Positions 45,034 through 53,419 of a DNA stretch of 64,000 nucleotides are shown here, in pieces (position 1 is the first letter of the stretch; each line of letters begins with the position of its first letter). A program made the position numbers and the translations under genes. The notes beneath the pieces are model-generated. The model did not search any database and was not told where the DNA came from. It saw nothing but the letters and a program-made list of their open reading frames with translations. This DNA is from Rhizobium bangladeshense. GTDB taxonomy: Bacteria > Pseudomonadota > Alphaproteobacteria > Rhizobiales > Rhizobiaceae. The DNA is taken from assembly GCF_017357245.1 (NCBI RefSeq), contig NZ_CP071612.1, positions 251,001 through 315,000 on the forward strand. Reading direction: 5' to 3'.

Positions 45034-46596
45034 TCATTCCCACTCGATCGTGCCGGGCGGCTTCGATGTGACGTCGTAGACCACCCGGTTGATGCCGCGC
45101 ACCTCGTTGATGATACGGGTGGCGGCGCGGCCGAGGAATTCCATGTCATAGTGGTAGAAGTCGGCCGTCATGCCGTCCACCGAGGTTACGGCGCGCAGCG
45201 CGCAGACGAATTCATAGGTGCGCCCGTCGCCCATGACGCCGACGGTCTGGACAGGAAGCAGCACGGCAAAGGCCTGCCAGATGGCGTCGTAGAGGCCTGC
45301 CTTGCGGATTTCGTCGAGGTAGATCGCATCGGCTTCGCGCAGGATCTCGAGCTTTTCGCGGGTGATGCCGCCGGGGCAGCGGATGGCGAGGCCGGGGCCT
45401 GGGAAGGGGTGGCGGCCGATGAAGCTGTCGGGCAGGCCGAGTTCGCGGCCGAGCACGCGCACCTCGTCCTTGAACAGTTCGCGCAGCGGCTCGACGAGCT
45501 GCATCTTCATTCGCTCCGGCAGTCCGCCGACATTGTGATGCGACTTGATCGTCACCGACGGGCCGCCGGTGAAGGAGACGCTCTCGATGACGTCGGGATA
45601 GAGCGTTCCCTGGCCAAGGAAATCGGCGCCGCCGAGTTTCTTTGCCTCTTCCTCGAAGGTCTCGATGAAGAGCCGGCCGATGATCTTGCGCTTGGTTTCC
45701 GGGTCGCTGACGCCTTCGAGTTCGCCGATGAAGCGGTCCGACGCATCGACGTGCAGCAGATGTAGATTGTAGTGCTCGCGGAACATCGCAACGACATTGG
45801 CCGCCTCGTCCTTGCGCATCAGGCCGTGGTCGACGAGGATGCAGGTCAGCTGGTCGCCGACCGCCTCGTGGATCAGGAGTGCTGCAACCGAACTGTCGAC
45901 GCCGCCCGAAAGCGCGCAGATGACGCGCTTGTCGCCGACCTGTTTGCGGATTTCGTCGACCGCCTTCTGGCGATAGGCCGACATCGACCAGTCGCCCTTG
46001 ATGCCGGCGACATTGTGGATGAAGTTGCCGATCAGCTTGGCGCCGTCAGGCGTATGCACGACCTCAGGGTGAAACTGAACGCCGTAATATTTGCGCTTCT
46101 CGTCGGCGATGAAGGCGAAGGGGGCATTGGAAGAGGTGGCGACCACCTCGAAACCCTCGGGCAGTGCGGTGACGCGGTCGCCATGGCTCATCCAGACCTG
46201 ATGGCGCGAGCCGGAGGACCAGAGGCCTTCGAACAGCTGGCAATCCTTGTCGACATCGAGGAAGGCGCGGCCGAACTCGCGGTGATGGCCGCTTTCGACC
46301 TTGCCGCCGAGCTGCATGCACATCGTCTGCTGACCGTAGCAGATGCCGAAGACCGGCAGGCCGCTGTCGAAGATGATGTCAGGCGCTCGCGGCGATCCCT
46401 CGTCCACCGTGGACGCCGGGCTGCCGGACAGGATCACCGCCTTCGGCTGCAGGCGCTTGAAGCCTTCTTCGGCGGATTGGAAGGGAACGATCTCGCAATA
46501 GACTCCGGCCTCGCGCACGCGCCGTGCGATGAGCTGGGTCACCTGGCTGCCGAAATCGACGATGAGAACGGAGTCGGGATGTGCTGTCTGGGTCAT
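45034..46596 (-). CDS. guaA: GMP synthase (glutamine-hydrolysing)
   Basis: A 520-residue enzyme that turns XMP into GMP. The glutaminase domain (1-200) has [18 protein letters not shown], nucleophile Cys in FGICYGQQ (near 90) and the His-Glu of GVQFHPEV. The ATP-pyrophosphatase domain has the P-loop [14 protein letters not shown] (near 230). The C-terminal dimerisation domain ends [18 protein letters not shown]. Complete and of normal length. It stands alone on the minus strand; guaB is not near. Confidence 0.97.
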   Translation of the reverse strand: MTQTAHPDSVLIVDFGSQVTQLIARRVREAGVYCEIVPFQSAEEGFKRLQPKAVILSGSPASTVDEGSPRAPDIIFDSGLPVFGICYGQQTMCMQLGGKVESGHHREFGRAFLDVDKDCQLFEGLWSSGSRHQVWMSHGDRVTALPEGFEVVATSSNAPFAFIADEKRKYYGVQFHPEVVHTPDGAKLIGNFIHNVAGIKGDWSMSAYRQKAVDEIRKQVGDKRVICALSGGVDSSVAALLIHEAVGDQLTCILVDHGLMRKDEAANVVAMFREHYNLHLLHVDASDRFIGELEGVSDPETKRKIIGRLFIETFEEEAKKLGGADFLGQGTLYPDVIESVSFTGGPSVTIKSHHNVGGLPERMKMQLVEPLRELFKDEVRVLGRELGLPDSFIGRHPFPGPGLAIRCPGGITREKLEILREADAIYLDEIRKAGLYDAIWQAFAVLLPVQTVGVMGDGRTYEFVCALRAVTSVDGMTADFYHYDMEFLGRAATRIINEVRGINRVVYDVTSKPPGTIEWE

Positions 46597-46698
46597 GGCG
46601 AGGCTTTAAAGAAAAGCGCTTCGCCTGGCAATCCGGGAAATCGACGGCGTCGGGTTTTTATTGTTCCGATTGTCCCCCGCCTTAAAAGGCGCGCCGCG

Positions 46699-47337
46699 CT
46701 AAAACCAGAAAACTCCATCCTCCAGCGCGGCAAACAGGCTGTCGACGCCGTAGGAGAGCTTACGGTCCACGATGTGCAGATATTCCGTCCAGCCGGAGAT
46801 ATGCTGCAGTTCGACCGCGCCGTCGGAAATCCCGCGCAGGCCTATCAGCGGCAGCTTGTAGCCTTGGCAGGCGCGCAGCACCGCATAGGTCTCCATGTCG
46901 ACCATGTCGGCGTCGATGTCGCCATAGGCGGTACCCGAAATGACGTTGCCGCCGGTGGAAAGGCTTGCCTCGGGAATGCCGGGGATGCGCAGCGGCAGCT
47001 CGAGCGCCGCGGGCAGGTCGAGAAACGGCGTCCTGCCCTTTTCGAAGCCGAGCGGCGAGGCGTCCATGTCGCGGTAGGAAACCGAGCTCACCTGATAGAC
47101 TTCGGTCTGCTCCAGTTTCGCCGAACCGGCCGAGCCGAGCGAAACCACGAGGTCCGGCAGGTCGTCGGCCGCATCCAGCCGTGCCAAGGTCTTGGTCAGC
47201 GCGACCGCCGCCTCGACCGGGCCGACGCCGGTCATCAAGGGTTCGATGCGCGAGCGCAGGAAGGGACCGTATTCGGCCTCCGCCGCCATGACGAACAGCA
47301 TGGATTTTCCTGCGACCGACTTCAGCTCGAACTTCAT
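46699..47337 (-). CDS. mtnN: 5'-methylthioadenosine/S-adenosylhomocysteine nucleosidase
   Basis: A 212-residue nucleoside phosphorylase-fold hydrolase that cleaves MTA and SAH. The motifs FVMAAEAEYGPFL, GVGPVEAAVALTK, LVVSLGSAGS and MVDMETYAVLRAC (the catalytic glutamate) with GLRGISDGAVEL (catalytic aspartate) are present. It is shorter than the E. coli enzyme (232) with some divergence in the middle, and resembles the alphaproteobacterial subgroup. Its start overlaps the stop of the thioesterase gene by four bases, so they are coupled. Confidence 0.88.
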   Translation of the reverse strand: MKFELKSVAGKSMLFVMAAEAEYGPFLRSRIEPLMTGVGPVEAAVALTKTLARLDAADDLPDLVVSLGSAGSAKLEQTEVYQVSSVSYRDMDASPLGFEKGRTPFLDLPAALELPLRIPGIPEASLSTGGNVISGTAYGDIDADMVDMETYAVLRACQGYKLPLIGLRGISDGAVELQHISGWTEYLHIVDRKLSYGVDSLFAALEDGVFWF

Positions 47338-47783
47338 CCTGTAATTCCTTCTCTCCCGCGGATGACCATCATCGTCCCGGTCATGGAAGCGATGAGTTTC
47401 GCTGGCCCGTCGCTGATCGCGTAGCCTCGCCCGTCGGCGACGATGATGGTGGAGCCGGGTTTGGTGATTTCCCCGCGAAACAGGAAGCGCTCGCCACGCC
47501 CCGGCGACATGAGATTTACCTTGAATTCGATCGTCAGGATCGAGGCTTCGGGGTCGATGAGGCTGTAGGCCGCAAAACCGCAGGCCGAATCCAGCGCCGC
47601 GGAAATGATGCCGGCATGCAGGATGCCGTGCTGCTGTGTCAGCTTGACGTCGAAGGGAAGTTCGATCTCGACGACGCCGTGCTCGACGCGCGTCAACTCC
47701 GCGCCGATCGTCTGCATCGCCGCCTGGCGCGCAAAATTGCGGCGGATTCGCGCGCGGAAATCGCCTCTGTCAGTCTCGCTCAT
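47334..47783 (-). CDS. PaaI-type hotdog-fold thioesterase
   Basis: A 149-residue thioesterase-like protein of the hotdog fold. The segment QQHGILHAGIISAALDSACGFAAYSL is the HGG-like motif with the acid, and LTIEFKVNLMSPGRGERFLFRGEI is the hotdog strand pattern. It hydrolyses acyl-CoA or aryl-CoA thioesters. ATG at 47783 behind GAGAGGGG. It is coupled to mtnN by a four-base overlap; the functional link is unclear. Confidence 0.9.
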   Translation of the reverse strand: MSETDRGDFRARIRRNFARQAAMQTIGAELTRVEHGVVEIELPFDVKLTQQHGILHAGIISAALDSACGFAAYSLIDPEASILTIEFKVNLMSPGRGERFLFRGEITKPGSTIIVADGRGYAISDGPAKLIASMTGTMMVIRGREGITG

Positions 47784-47937
47784 GGCTACCCCTCTCGAAG
47801 CCGGGAAAGTGGCATGGCGGGCTGGATTCGACAAGCTGAACGTCGCAGAAATCCATCTGGACGCCGCTGGAAACCCCAACCCGTGTCGCCGGGGCAACCC
47901 TGCGAGCCGCGTTTGGCTGGACATTAGCGCCAGATGC

Positions 47938-49017
47938 CTAGATCCGGACGATATGCTGGTCCCAGGCGACGTCGCTGCGCCTGGACAGGAAATCGCCCTC
48001 ATAGGAGGAGACCGCAAAGCCGCCGCGTGCCGGCGCGATGCCGGCCGCCTCCGGAACGGCGATTTCGGCCAGCACCTTTCCGGTCCTGGCATCGATCGTC
48101 ACCGACGCGCCGCCTTTCGGCGAAGTGATGCCGACGAGGCCTTCGCTGCGATTGACGGCGATCGCCCCGACGTAATTGGCAAGCCTGCGCGTCGTCTCCT
48201 CCGGCAGCTCGACGAAGGAAAGATCTTCCCCCTTGGCGAAATGACCGACGAGCGGCGGCAGGTCCTTGCGGCCGCCCTCGTACTGGCAGGCGAACCAGAT
48301 GCGGCCCCCGCCGCCGAGGTCGACGTGGCGGGTCGACAGCTGCGACCATTCGTCCGGCAGCACGTGTTTTTCGATCAACGCGCCCGTTGCCGCATCGATC
48401 AACACCAGCGACGGCTGCATCGCCCCGAGATTGAGCTTGGTTCGGCCGAAGTCCGGATGTGTCTCGATGCCGCCATTGGCAACGATGAGAAGGCGCCCGT
48501 CATCGGAAACGGTCATGTCGTGCGGGCCGATACCGTAGGTCTCGAACTCGCCGATGCGGGTGAAGCGGGCGGTTGCATCGTAGATGCCGATCATGCCGCG
48601 ATTGCCATCGAAATCGTTCTCGCTGGCGTAAAGCAGGCGGCCATCGGGAGAGAAGGCGCCGTGGCCGTAGAAATGCCGGTCTTCCCGGGAGCTGATGACG
48701 ATCGGCTCGCCCTTGTTCCGAGGGTCGAAGATCATCGCATAGGTGCCGGGCCGGCGCGCAAAGGCGACCGTCTTGCCCGTGGCGGCGCTGAATGCCATGC
48801 CGTGGGCTCGGGCGGGGAGCGCCACCTCATCGATGATTTCGCCGCGCTCTGTGACGGTCGCGATGGCAAAGGAGCCGTCGGCGGCGCGAATGCCCGAGGC
48901 GTAGACGGCGTCCGTGCGTTCCAAGGCCAGCAGCGACCTCGGTGTCAAAGCCGCCAGGAAGCCGATCCCTGCCGCCTTGAGGAAGCTGCGCCGATCGATC
49001 GTCGTGCTTCTTATCAT
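47938..49017 (-). CDS. DUF1513 protein, Tat-exported beta-propeller-like
   Basis: A 359-residue periplasmic protein. The twin-arginine signal DRRSFLKAAGIGFLAAL (residues 8-24) directs folded export. The rest is DUF1513, predicted as a seven-bladed propeller with repeated W/F-D-P segments such as IFDPRNKGEPIVISSREDRHFYGHGAFSPDGRLLYASEND and IGPHDMTVSDDGRLLIVANGG. It is the last gene of the imelysin operon, four bases behind the second imelysin gene. The ATG at 49017 follows GGAG. The function is unknown; the conserved neighbourhood suggests a role in iron handling. Confidence 0.86.
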   Translation of the reverse strand: MIRSTTIDRRSFLKAAGIGFLAALTPRSLLALERTDAVYASGIRAADGSFAIATVTERGEIIDEVALPARAHGMAFSAATGKTVAFARRPGTYAMIFDPRNKGEPIVISSREDRHFYGHGAFSPDGRLLYASENDFDGNRGMIGIYDATARFTRIGEFETYGIGPHDMTVSDDGRLLIVANGGIETHPDFGRTKLNLGAMQPSLVLIDAATGALIEKHVLPDEWSQLSTRHVDLGGGGRIWFACQYEGGRKDLPPLVGHFAKGEDLSFVELPEETTRRLANYVGAIAVNRSEGLVGITSPKGGASVTIDARTGKVLAEIAVPEAAGIAPARGGFAVSSYEGDFLSRRSDVAWDQHIVRI

Positions 49018-49021
49018 CTCT

Positions 49022-50122
49022 TCAGTCTCCGTCCGAAAAGGAAAAGCCTGCCGAAAGGCCGATCGCCGCGCCATATTCGTCACTTATTCTGGTGATCAGC
49101 TCGCGGCTTTCTGCAAGCAGCGCGTCGAGCTTGGGCTTCTCGGCATCGCTCACGGCGACGTCGATGTCGGGATTGAGCTTCGGTACGCTGTCGAGCAGCG
49201 ATTTGAAATCCTCGTCGATCGAAGCGGCGATTGACTTCTTGTCCGCAGGCAGAAGCTCGGCCATGCCGGCCTTCTGCCACAGCGTGCGCAGGCCCTCCAG
49301 ATTGGCAGCCATGGATTTCCAGGTGTTCTTCGAACGCCAGTAGATGGCCATGCGCGGGCGCGGCGCGGTGTCCTTGCCCTTGTAGAACTGCTCCAGCCGC
49401 TGGTCGCGGACGTTTTCCGCACCGTGAACGAGAATGCCGAGCAGTGCTGTCACGGCTTCCCTGTCGTCGATGAAATCATTGCTCTGTGGGCCTGGATGTT
49501 TCCAGCTCGCCTGCACGCCGTCGGGCTTTTCCCAGGCTGCGACGACTTCGCCCGCCTCACGCTGGATATTGCCGGCGACCGCCTGGCCGTAAAGGCAGCG
49601 GAAACCGCCCTTCTGCTTGACGAGGTCGTCGGAGCCGTTGCCGTAGAGCACATATTCCAGCGCCGTCAGGCCCTGCAGCGCGACGCTCTTGCCGGCGATG
49701 GCATCGACGGTGGCATCCTTCGGATCGGCCTTGGCGATCAACGCCTGCACCTGCTTCAGGCCGACACCCTTGCGGTCGGGATAAAACAGGATGTGCTCAA
49801 AGAGATTGTCCTGGATGACAGGGCCGATCTGGACGATCTCGATGGTCGACCAGTAGCGGATCGTGTCGTCGAAAGCTGATTTCGCCTTGTCGAGCGTCTG
49901 TTGCGTGCCGTCGTCGCAGAGATCCTTCATCGCCGTCGTCAGCCGGGCGGCCGATTGCTGCATGTTGCGATAGCCGGGGCGGATCACCTCGTCGACCGCA
50001 CGCTGCATCACGGCGGGAACGGCATCCTCGTTCAACCCTGCCGGAGGCGCGGCTGTCTGGGCGGCCGCCGATGTGGCGAGACCGATCAGAGTGAGGCAGA
50101 GCAGGGGGTGCCAAAGGCGCAT
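49022..50122 (-). CDS. Imelysin-family periplasmic protein (second copy)
   Basis: A 366-residue imelysin/EfeO-M75-like protein with a signal peptide (LWHPLLCLTLIGLATSAAAQ, cut after AAA or AAQ). Two helical-bundle halves are seen. The usual GxHxxE motif is replaced by GLTALEYVLYG (Gly at 151, Glu at 156), so the histidine is missing. It overlaps the stop of the di-haem gene (TGATG) and precedes DUF1513. Imelysins bind iron or take part in its uptake in several bacteria; the missing histidine makes this copy of special interest. Confidence 0.88.
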   Translation of the reverse strand: MRLWHPLLCLTLIGLATSAAAQTAAPPAGLNEDAVPAVMQRAVDEVIRPGYRNMQQSAARLTTAMKDLCDDGTQQTLDKAKSAFDDTIRYWSTIEIVQIGPVIQDNLFEHILFYPDRKGVGLKQVQALIAKADPKDATVDAIAGKSVALQGLTALEYVLYGNGSDDLVKQKGGFRCLYGQAVAGNIQREAGEVVAAWEKPDGVQASWKHPGPQSNDFIDDREAVTALLGILVHGAENVRDQRLEQFYKGKDTAPRPRMAIYWRSKNTWKSMAANLEGLRTLWQKAGMAELLPADKKSIAASIDEDFKSLLDSVPKLNPDIDVAVSDAEKPKLDALLAESRELITRISDEYGAAIGLSAGFSFSDGD

Positions 50123-51759
50123 CAAAGTGACTCCAGGAATGTAATCAGTGCCTCCCTATCGTCTCGGGACAGGGAGGAGAAAGCGTTGCGGGCCCTTTCA
50201 GCTTCGCCGCCATGCCAGAGGATCGCTTCGGTCAGATCCCGCGCACGGCCGTCATGCAGGAAAAAGCTGTGTCCGCTGACAGTCCGGGTCAGTCCTATAC
50301 CCCATAGCGGCGGCGTGCGCCATTCACGTCCGCTTGCAAGGCCCACCTGTTGCCCGTCCGCAAGGCCGTCGCCCATGTCATGCAGGAGAAAATCGGAATA
50401 GGGCCAGATCAGCTGGAAGGACTGCGCCTTGTTGGCGGTATCCCGCCGGGTAACGAATTTCGGCACATGGCATGAAATGCAGCCGGTTTCGTAGAAAAGC
50501 CGCTTGCCCTGCAGCGTCCGGGGAAAGCTCGCCTTGCGGCGCGCCGGCACGGCCAGGTTTTCCGAATAAAAGGTGACGAGCTCGAGAATAGGTCCCGGTG
50601 CTTCTTCTTCGCCCAGCCGCTTTTGCACGCCGGTCTGCATCTCAAGACATTTTTCTTCTGCGCTCGTGCAGTCGCCATGTGCGTCCGGCCGGTCGGGCGT
50701 CGAGATGCCGATATCGTTGGCGAAGGCGTCGGCGCTCTGATCGCGCACCGTGGCGTTCTGCGCCTTCCAGCCGAAGCGGCCGAGCGCGATCTTGCCGCTG
50801 CGGCGGTCGCGCACGATCGCGGCTTTGCCCGAAATGCCGTCGCCGTCTGCATCATCGGGGTCGGCATGGGCACTGATATCGGCCTCGGGAATGGCTTCGA
50901 TCAATCCAAGGCCGATCATCGCCGGCGCCATGCGCGCCGAAATGGTCGTCGCTGCGTCAAGCGGCCCGTAAGCGAGATTCGTCGCCGCATAATTCGGCCG
51001 GCGCAGCGACACGACCTCGCCATCGCCAAGCGTCACCTTTTCCTCGCGATAGCTGATCGCCATCCTGCCTTCGGCGGCAAGCCCGGGAACGGCAAGGTCC
51101 TGCAGTTGATGGCCATAGACCGAATCGGGGAAATTGACGATATCGGCATTCGCGATCGCCTTCTCTTCCTCGGGCGTCTTGGCCGCGCGTGCCAGCCGCA
51201 GGAACATCGAGGTGGCGCTTGGACCGCCCTCCGGCGGTTTGCCCCGGCCGTCATTGACATGGCAGCTCATGCAGGAGCGGGCGTTGAAAAGCGGCCCAAG
51301 GCCATCGGAAGCCTGTGTCGAGGAAGGAGCGGAAATCCAGAGCTTGCGGAACAGCGCATTGCCAAGCTTGAAATTCTGCTCTTCATCGAAGGGTATATTG
51401 GCTGAAATATGCGAGAAACTGTCCTCGGTGACGGGATCGACCGACGTCGCTGCCCCCGCCTGCATCGCTTCATATTGTTCGGCCTTGGCAAAATCTCTGG
51501 TCGGCCGCGTGACGTCGGCGACGCGTTTGAGATCGGCCTCGGAAAGGTCGGTGCGGTTCGTCGGCAGATCGAAACCGGCGGCGATGGCTGCCGGCGCTCC
51601 TGCAAGGGCGGCAAGGGTGGCGATGCGGACGGATAGCTGAATTCTTGAGAAGAAGCGATTGTTCCGTCCAACAAGTTTGAGGGTGTCGGCGCGTGCCTCC
51701 CTTGCTACTCCCTCATTCCTGTGCTCGGACTTGACCCGATGGATGTCACAGGAATCCAT
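50122..51759 (-). CDS. Di-haem c-type oxidoreductase (DUF1111, thiol oxidoreductase / MauG-like)
   Basis: A large periplasmic di-haem protein of the DUF1111 family, distantly MauG-like. Haem c sites are CMSCH (163-167) and CISCH (427-431). A typical Asp-rich loop ADPDDADGDGISGKAAIVRD lies between them. Only one ordinary start codon is left in frame before the signal-like segment (VRIATLAALAGAPAAIAA): the ATG at 51759, which lies inside a mosaic palindromic repeat and gives about 45 unusual extra residues in front. The real start may use a non-standard codon or have been replaced by the repeat. It overlaps the second imelysin gene by one base (TGATG). Confidence 0.85.
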   Translation of the reverse strand: MDSCDIHRVKSEHRNEGVAREARADTLKLVGRNNRFFSRIQLSVRIATLAALAGAPAAIAAGFDLPTNRTDLSEADLKRVADVTRPTRDFAKAEQYEAMQAGAATSVDPVTEDSFSHISANIPFDEEQNFKLGNALFRKLWISAPSSTQASDGLGPLFNARSCMSCHVNDGRGKPPEGGPSATSMFLRLARAAKTPEEEKAIANADIVNFPDSVYGHQLQDLAVPGLAAEGRMAISYREEKVTLGDGEVVSLRRPNYAATNLAYGPLDAATTISARMAPAMIGLGLIEAIPEADISAHADPDDADGDGISGKAAIVRDRRSGKIALGRFGWKAQNATVRDQSADAFANDIGISTPDRPDAHGDCTSAEEKCLEMQTGVQKRLGEEEAPGPILELVTFYSENLAVPARRKASFPRTLQGKRLFYETGCISCHVPKFVTRRDTANKAQSFQLIWPYSDFLLHDMGDGLADGQQVGLASGREWRTPPLWGIGLTRTVSGHSFFLHDGRARDLTEAILWHGGEAERARNAFSSLSRDDREALITFLESL

Positions 51760-51878
51760 TGCGTCCAAGTGCTTGGGCGCGAAAGACTCCCCCTCAGCCA
51801 AGTCACTCACGACGCCGATGCGTGGTGGCTGGATTCCTGCGACATCCCTCGGGCAGAGCCCAGACACAGGAATGAGGG
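51710..51878. repeat. Inverted mosaic repeat overlapping the di-haem gene's start region
   Basis: Perfect arms CCCTCATTCCTGTG (51710-51723) and CACAGGAATGAGGG (51865-51878) enclose inner arms CAGGAATCCA (51749-51758) and TGGATTCCTG (51830-51839). Each side folds by itself as well. I recall this CCTCATTCCTGTG...GGATTCCTG sequence from many rhizobial intergenic regions. It fills the gap between the first imelysin gene and the di-haem gene and includes the only ATG of the latter. Confidence 0.88.
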
Positions 51879-51940
51879 AAGTAATAGATGGCATTTCAGG
51901 GTTCGGGCCGCTCCGGCTTCCGAAGCGGCCGCCTTTTCGC

Positions 51941-53218
51941 TTATTTGAAGACGGCGTTAGGATTATCCAAGCTGTCGGAACCTTCAAGCTGAACCGTGCC
52001 GAGATCGAGTGCGGCAATAACGCGCTGGATCGACTTCGTCTGGTCGATCAGCCCGTCGATGGCGGCCTGGACGACGGCATTGCCTTCCTTGTTGCCTTCG
52101 CCGATCATCTGGTCATACTTCTCGACCGTCTCGCCACGGTTGGCCATCGCGTTCATCGCATCGAGCGTCTTGTTGAGCTTGCCTTCCATCTCGGCATCGA
52201 GCGCCTTGTCCTTGGCGGCGACGAGGTCGTGCAGCGACGGGCCGCTGAGCTTGGTGCCGTCGACACGGGTGTAGTTGCCGGTATAGGCGGCGGCGATGCC
52301 GATCGCGTCGTTCAGGTGCGAGTTGTAGGTATTGTCCGAGAAGCAATCATGCTCTTCTTCCGGATCATGCAGCAGCAGGCCGAGCTTCATGCGCTCGCCG
52401 GCAAGCTCGCCGTAGGAAAGCGAGCCCATGCCCGTCAGGATCGCGACGAGGCCGGCTTTCGGATCGGCTTCGACGTTCTTCGTCGCAGCCCCGTCCGGCT
52501 TCCAGTCGTCCACCATTTCCTGCAGGTCGGAAACGAGCAGGGTGGAAGCCGACTTCAGATATTCGGCGCGACGGTCGCAATTGCCATGCGTGCAATTCTT
52601 GAGGTCGTAATCCGTTGCCGGACGGTTGCCGGCGCCAGGCCCGGTGCCGTTGAGGTCCTGACCCCAGAGCAGGAATTCGATGGCGTGATAACCGGTCGCG
52701 ACGTTGGCTTCGATGCCGCCGGCTTCCTGCAGCGTGCCGGAGAGGAATTCCGGCGTCAGCTTCGAGGCGTCGACATCCTTGCCGTCGATCTTGATCGTCT
52801 TGTTGGCGATGACATTCGCCACATAGAGCGAGTTTTCGTCGCTCTCGGTGCCGTAGGAGGGGTCGACATAATCGATCAGGCCCTCGTCGAGAGGCCATGC
52901 ATTGACCTTGCCTTCCCAGTCGTCGACGACCGGATTGCCGAAACGATAGACTTCCGTCTGCTGGTAGGGAACGCGCGCCCTGATCCAGGCGTCCTTCGCT
53001 GTCTTCAGCGTCTCGTCGGTCGGCGCCTTCAGGAAGGCGTCGATCGCAGCGTCGAGCGCCTTGGCCGTGGTCAGCGAGTCCTCATACTTGGCGTGCGCTA
53101 CCTCGGCATAGTGTTTCACCACGGCGCTAGCATCCGTCTCGGCCTGCGCTGGAAGGGCGAGCAGGGCTGCGGGGGCAATCGCCAGCACGGCTGCGCGGAA
53201 TTTGCTGTTGAGCTTCAT
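51941..53218 (-). CDS. Imelysin-family periplasmic protein (first copy, iron-regulated protein type)
   Basis: A 425-residue imelysin (IrpA-like, M75). The signal peptide is residues 1-26 (AVLAIAPAALLALPAQA). The conserved GxHxxE motif is intact as GYHAIEFLLWGQD (Gly 176, His 178, Glu 181). A bundle of helices follows, with ENSLYVANVIANKTI and AGERMKLGLLLHDPEEEHDCFSDNTYNSHLNDAIGI, both characteristic. It heads the operon imelysin / di-haem / imelysin / DUF1513. The 17-base palindrome at 53299 in front suggests iron control. Imelysins are linked to iron uptake; the exact ligand is not proven. Confidence 0.93.
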   Translation of the reverse strand: MKLNSKFRAAVLAIAPAALLALPAQAETDASAVVKHYAEVAHAKYEDSLTTAKALDAAIDAFLKAPTDETLKTAKDAWIRARVPYQQTEVYRFGNPVVDDWEGKVNAWPLDEGLIDYVDPSYGTESDENSLYVANVIANKTIKIDGKDVDASKLTPEFLSGTLQEAGGIEANVATGYHAIEFLLWGQDLNGTGPGAGNRPATDYDLKNCTHGNCDRRAEYLKSASTLLVSDLQEMVDDWKPDGAATKNVEADPKAGLVAILTGMGSLSYGELAGERMKLGLLLHDPEEEHDCFSDNTYNSHLNDAIGIAAAYTGNYTRVDGTKLSGPSLHDLVAAKDKALDAEMEGKLNKTLDAMNAMANRGETVEKYDQMIGEGNKEGNAVVQAAIDGLIDQTKSIQRVIAALDLGTVQLEGSDSLDNPNAVFK

Positions 53219-53298
53219 TATCCTCTCCTGTGACGGATCTTCCGTCTAATCGGCCTCCGTCTCTTCGCGCAAAAGCAAACTGGTGTCAAACGCTCTAG

Positions 53299-53315
53299 TT
53301 TGGAATGATTTCAAG
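53299..53315. promoter_or_regulatory. Degenerate Irr-type box upstream of the imelysin operon
   Basis: TTTGGAATGATTTCAAG matches the mbfA iron control element in 13 of 17 positions and keeps six of eight paired bases in its arms. It lies 81 bases upstream of the imelysin ATG, near where a promoter is expected. Control by Irr, or another iron regulator, is inferred. Confidence 0.5.
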
Positions 53316-53419
53316 AATGGGGAAGACCGGCAAACGCCGATTTCAAGAGCATTTGCGTGAAGGTCAGCGCGGCCGTCCGGCTAGCGAGGGCCGCCTCCGT
53401 CTGCTTATGCCGCGAGGCG

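Noticed and set aside
45772..47424. 550-codon plus-strand frame across guaA and mtnN
   Set aside because: Covers two well-defined genes on the other strand; no similarity or signal.
51904..51936. Terminator of the first imelysin gene
   Set aside because: The GC-rich hairpin is followed by T residues only on the strand opposite to the operon, so it would not stop the operon transcript.
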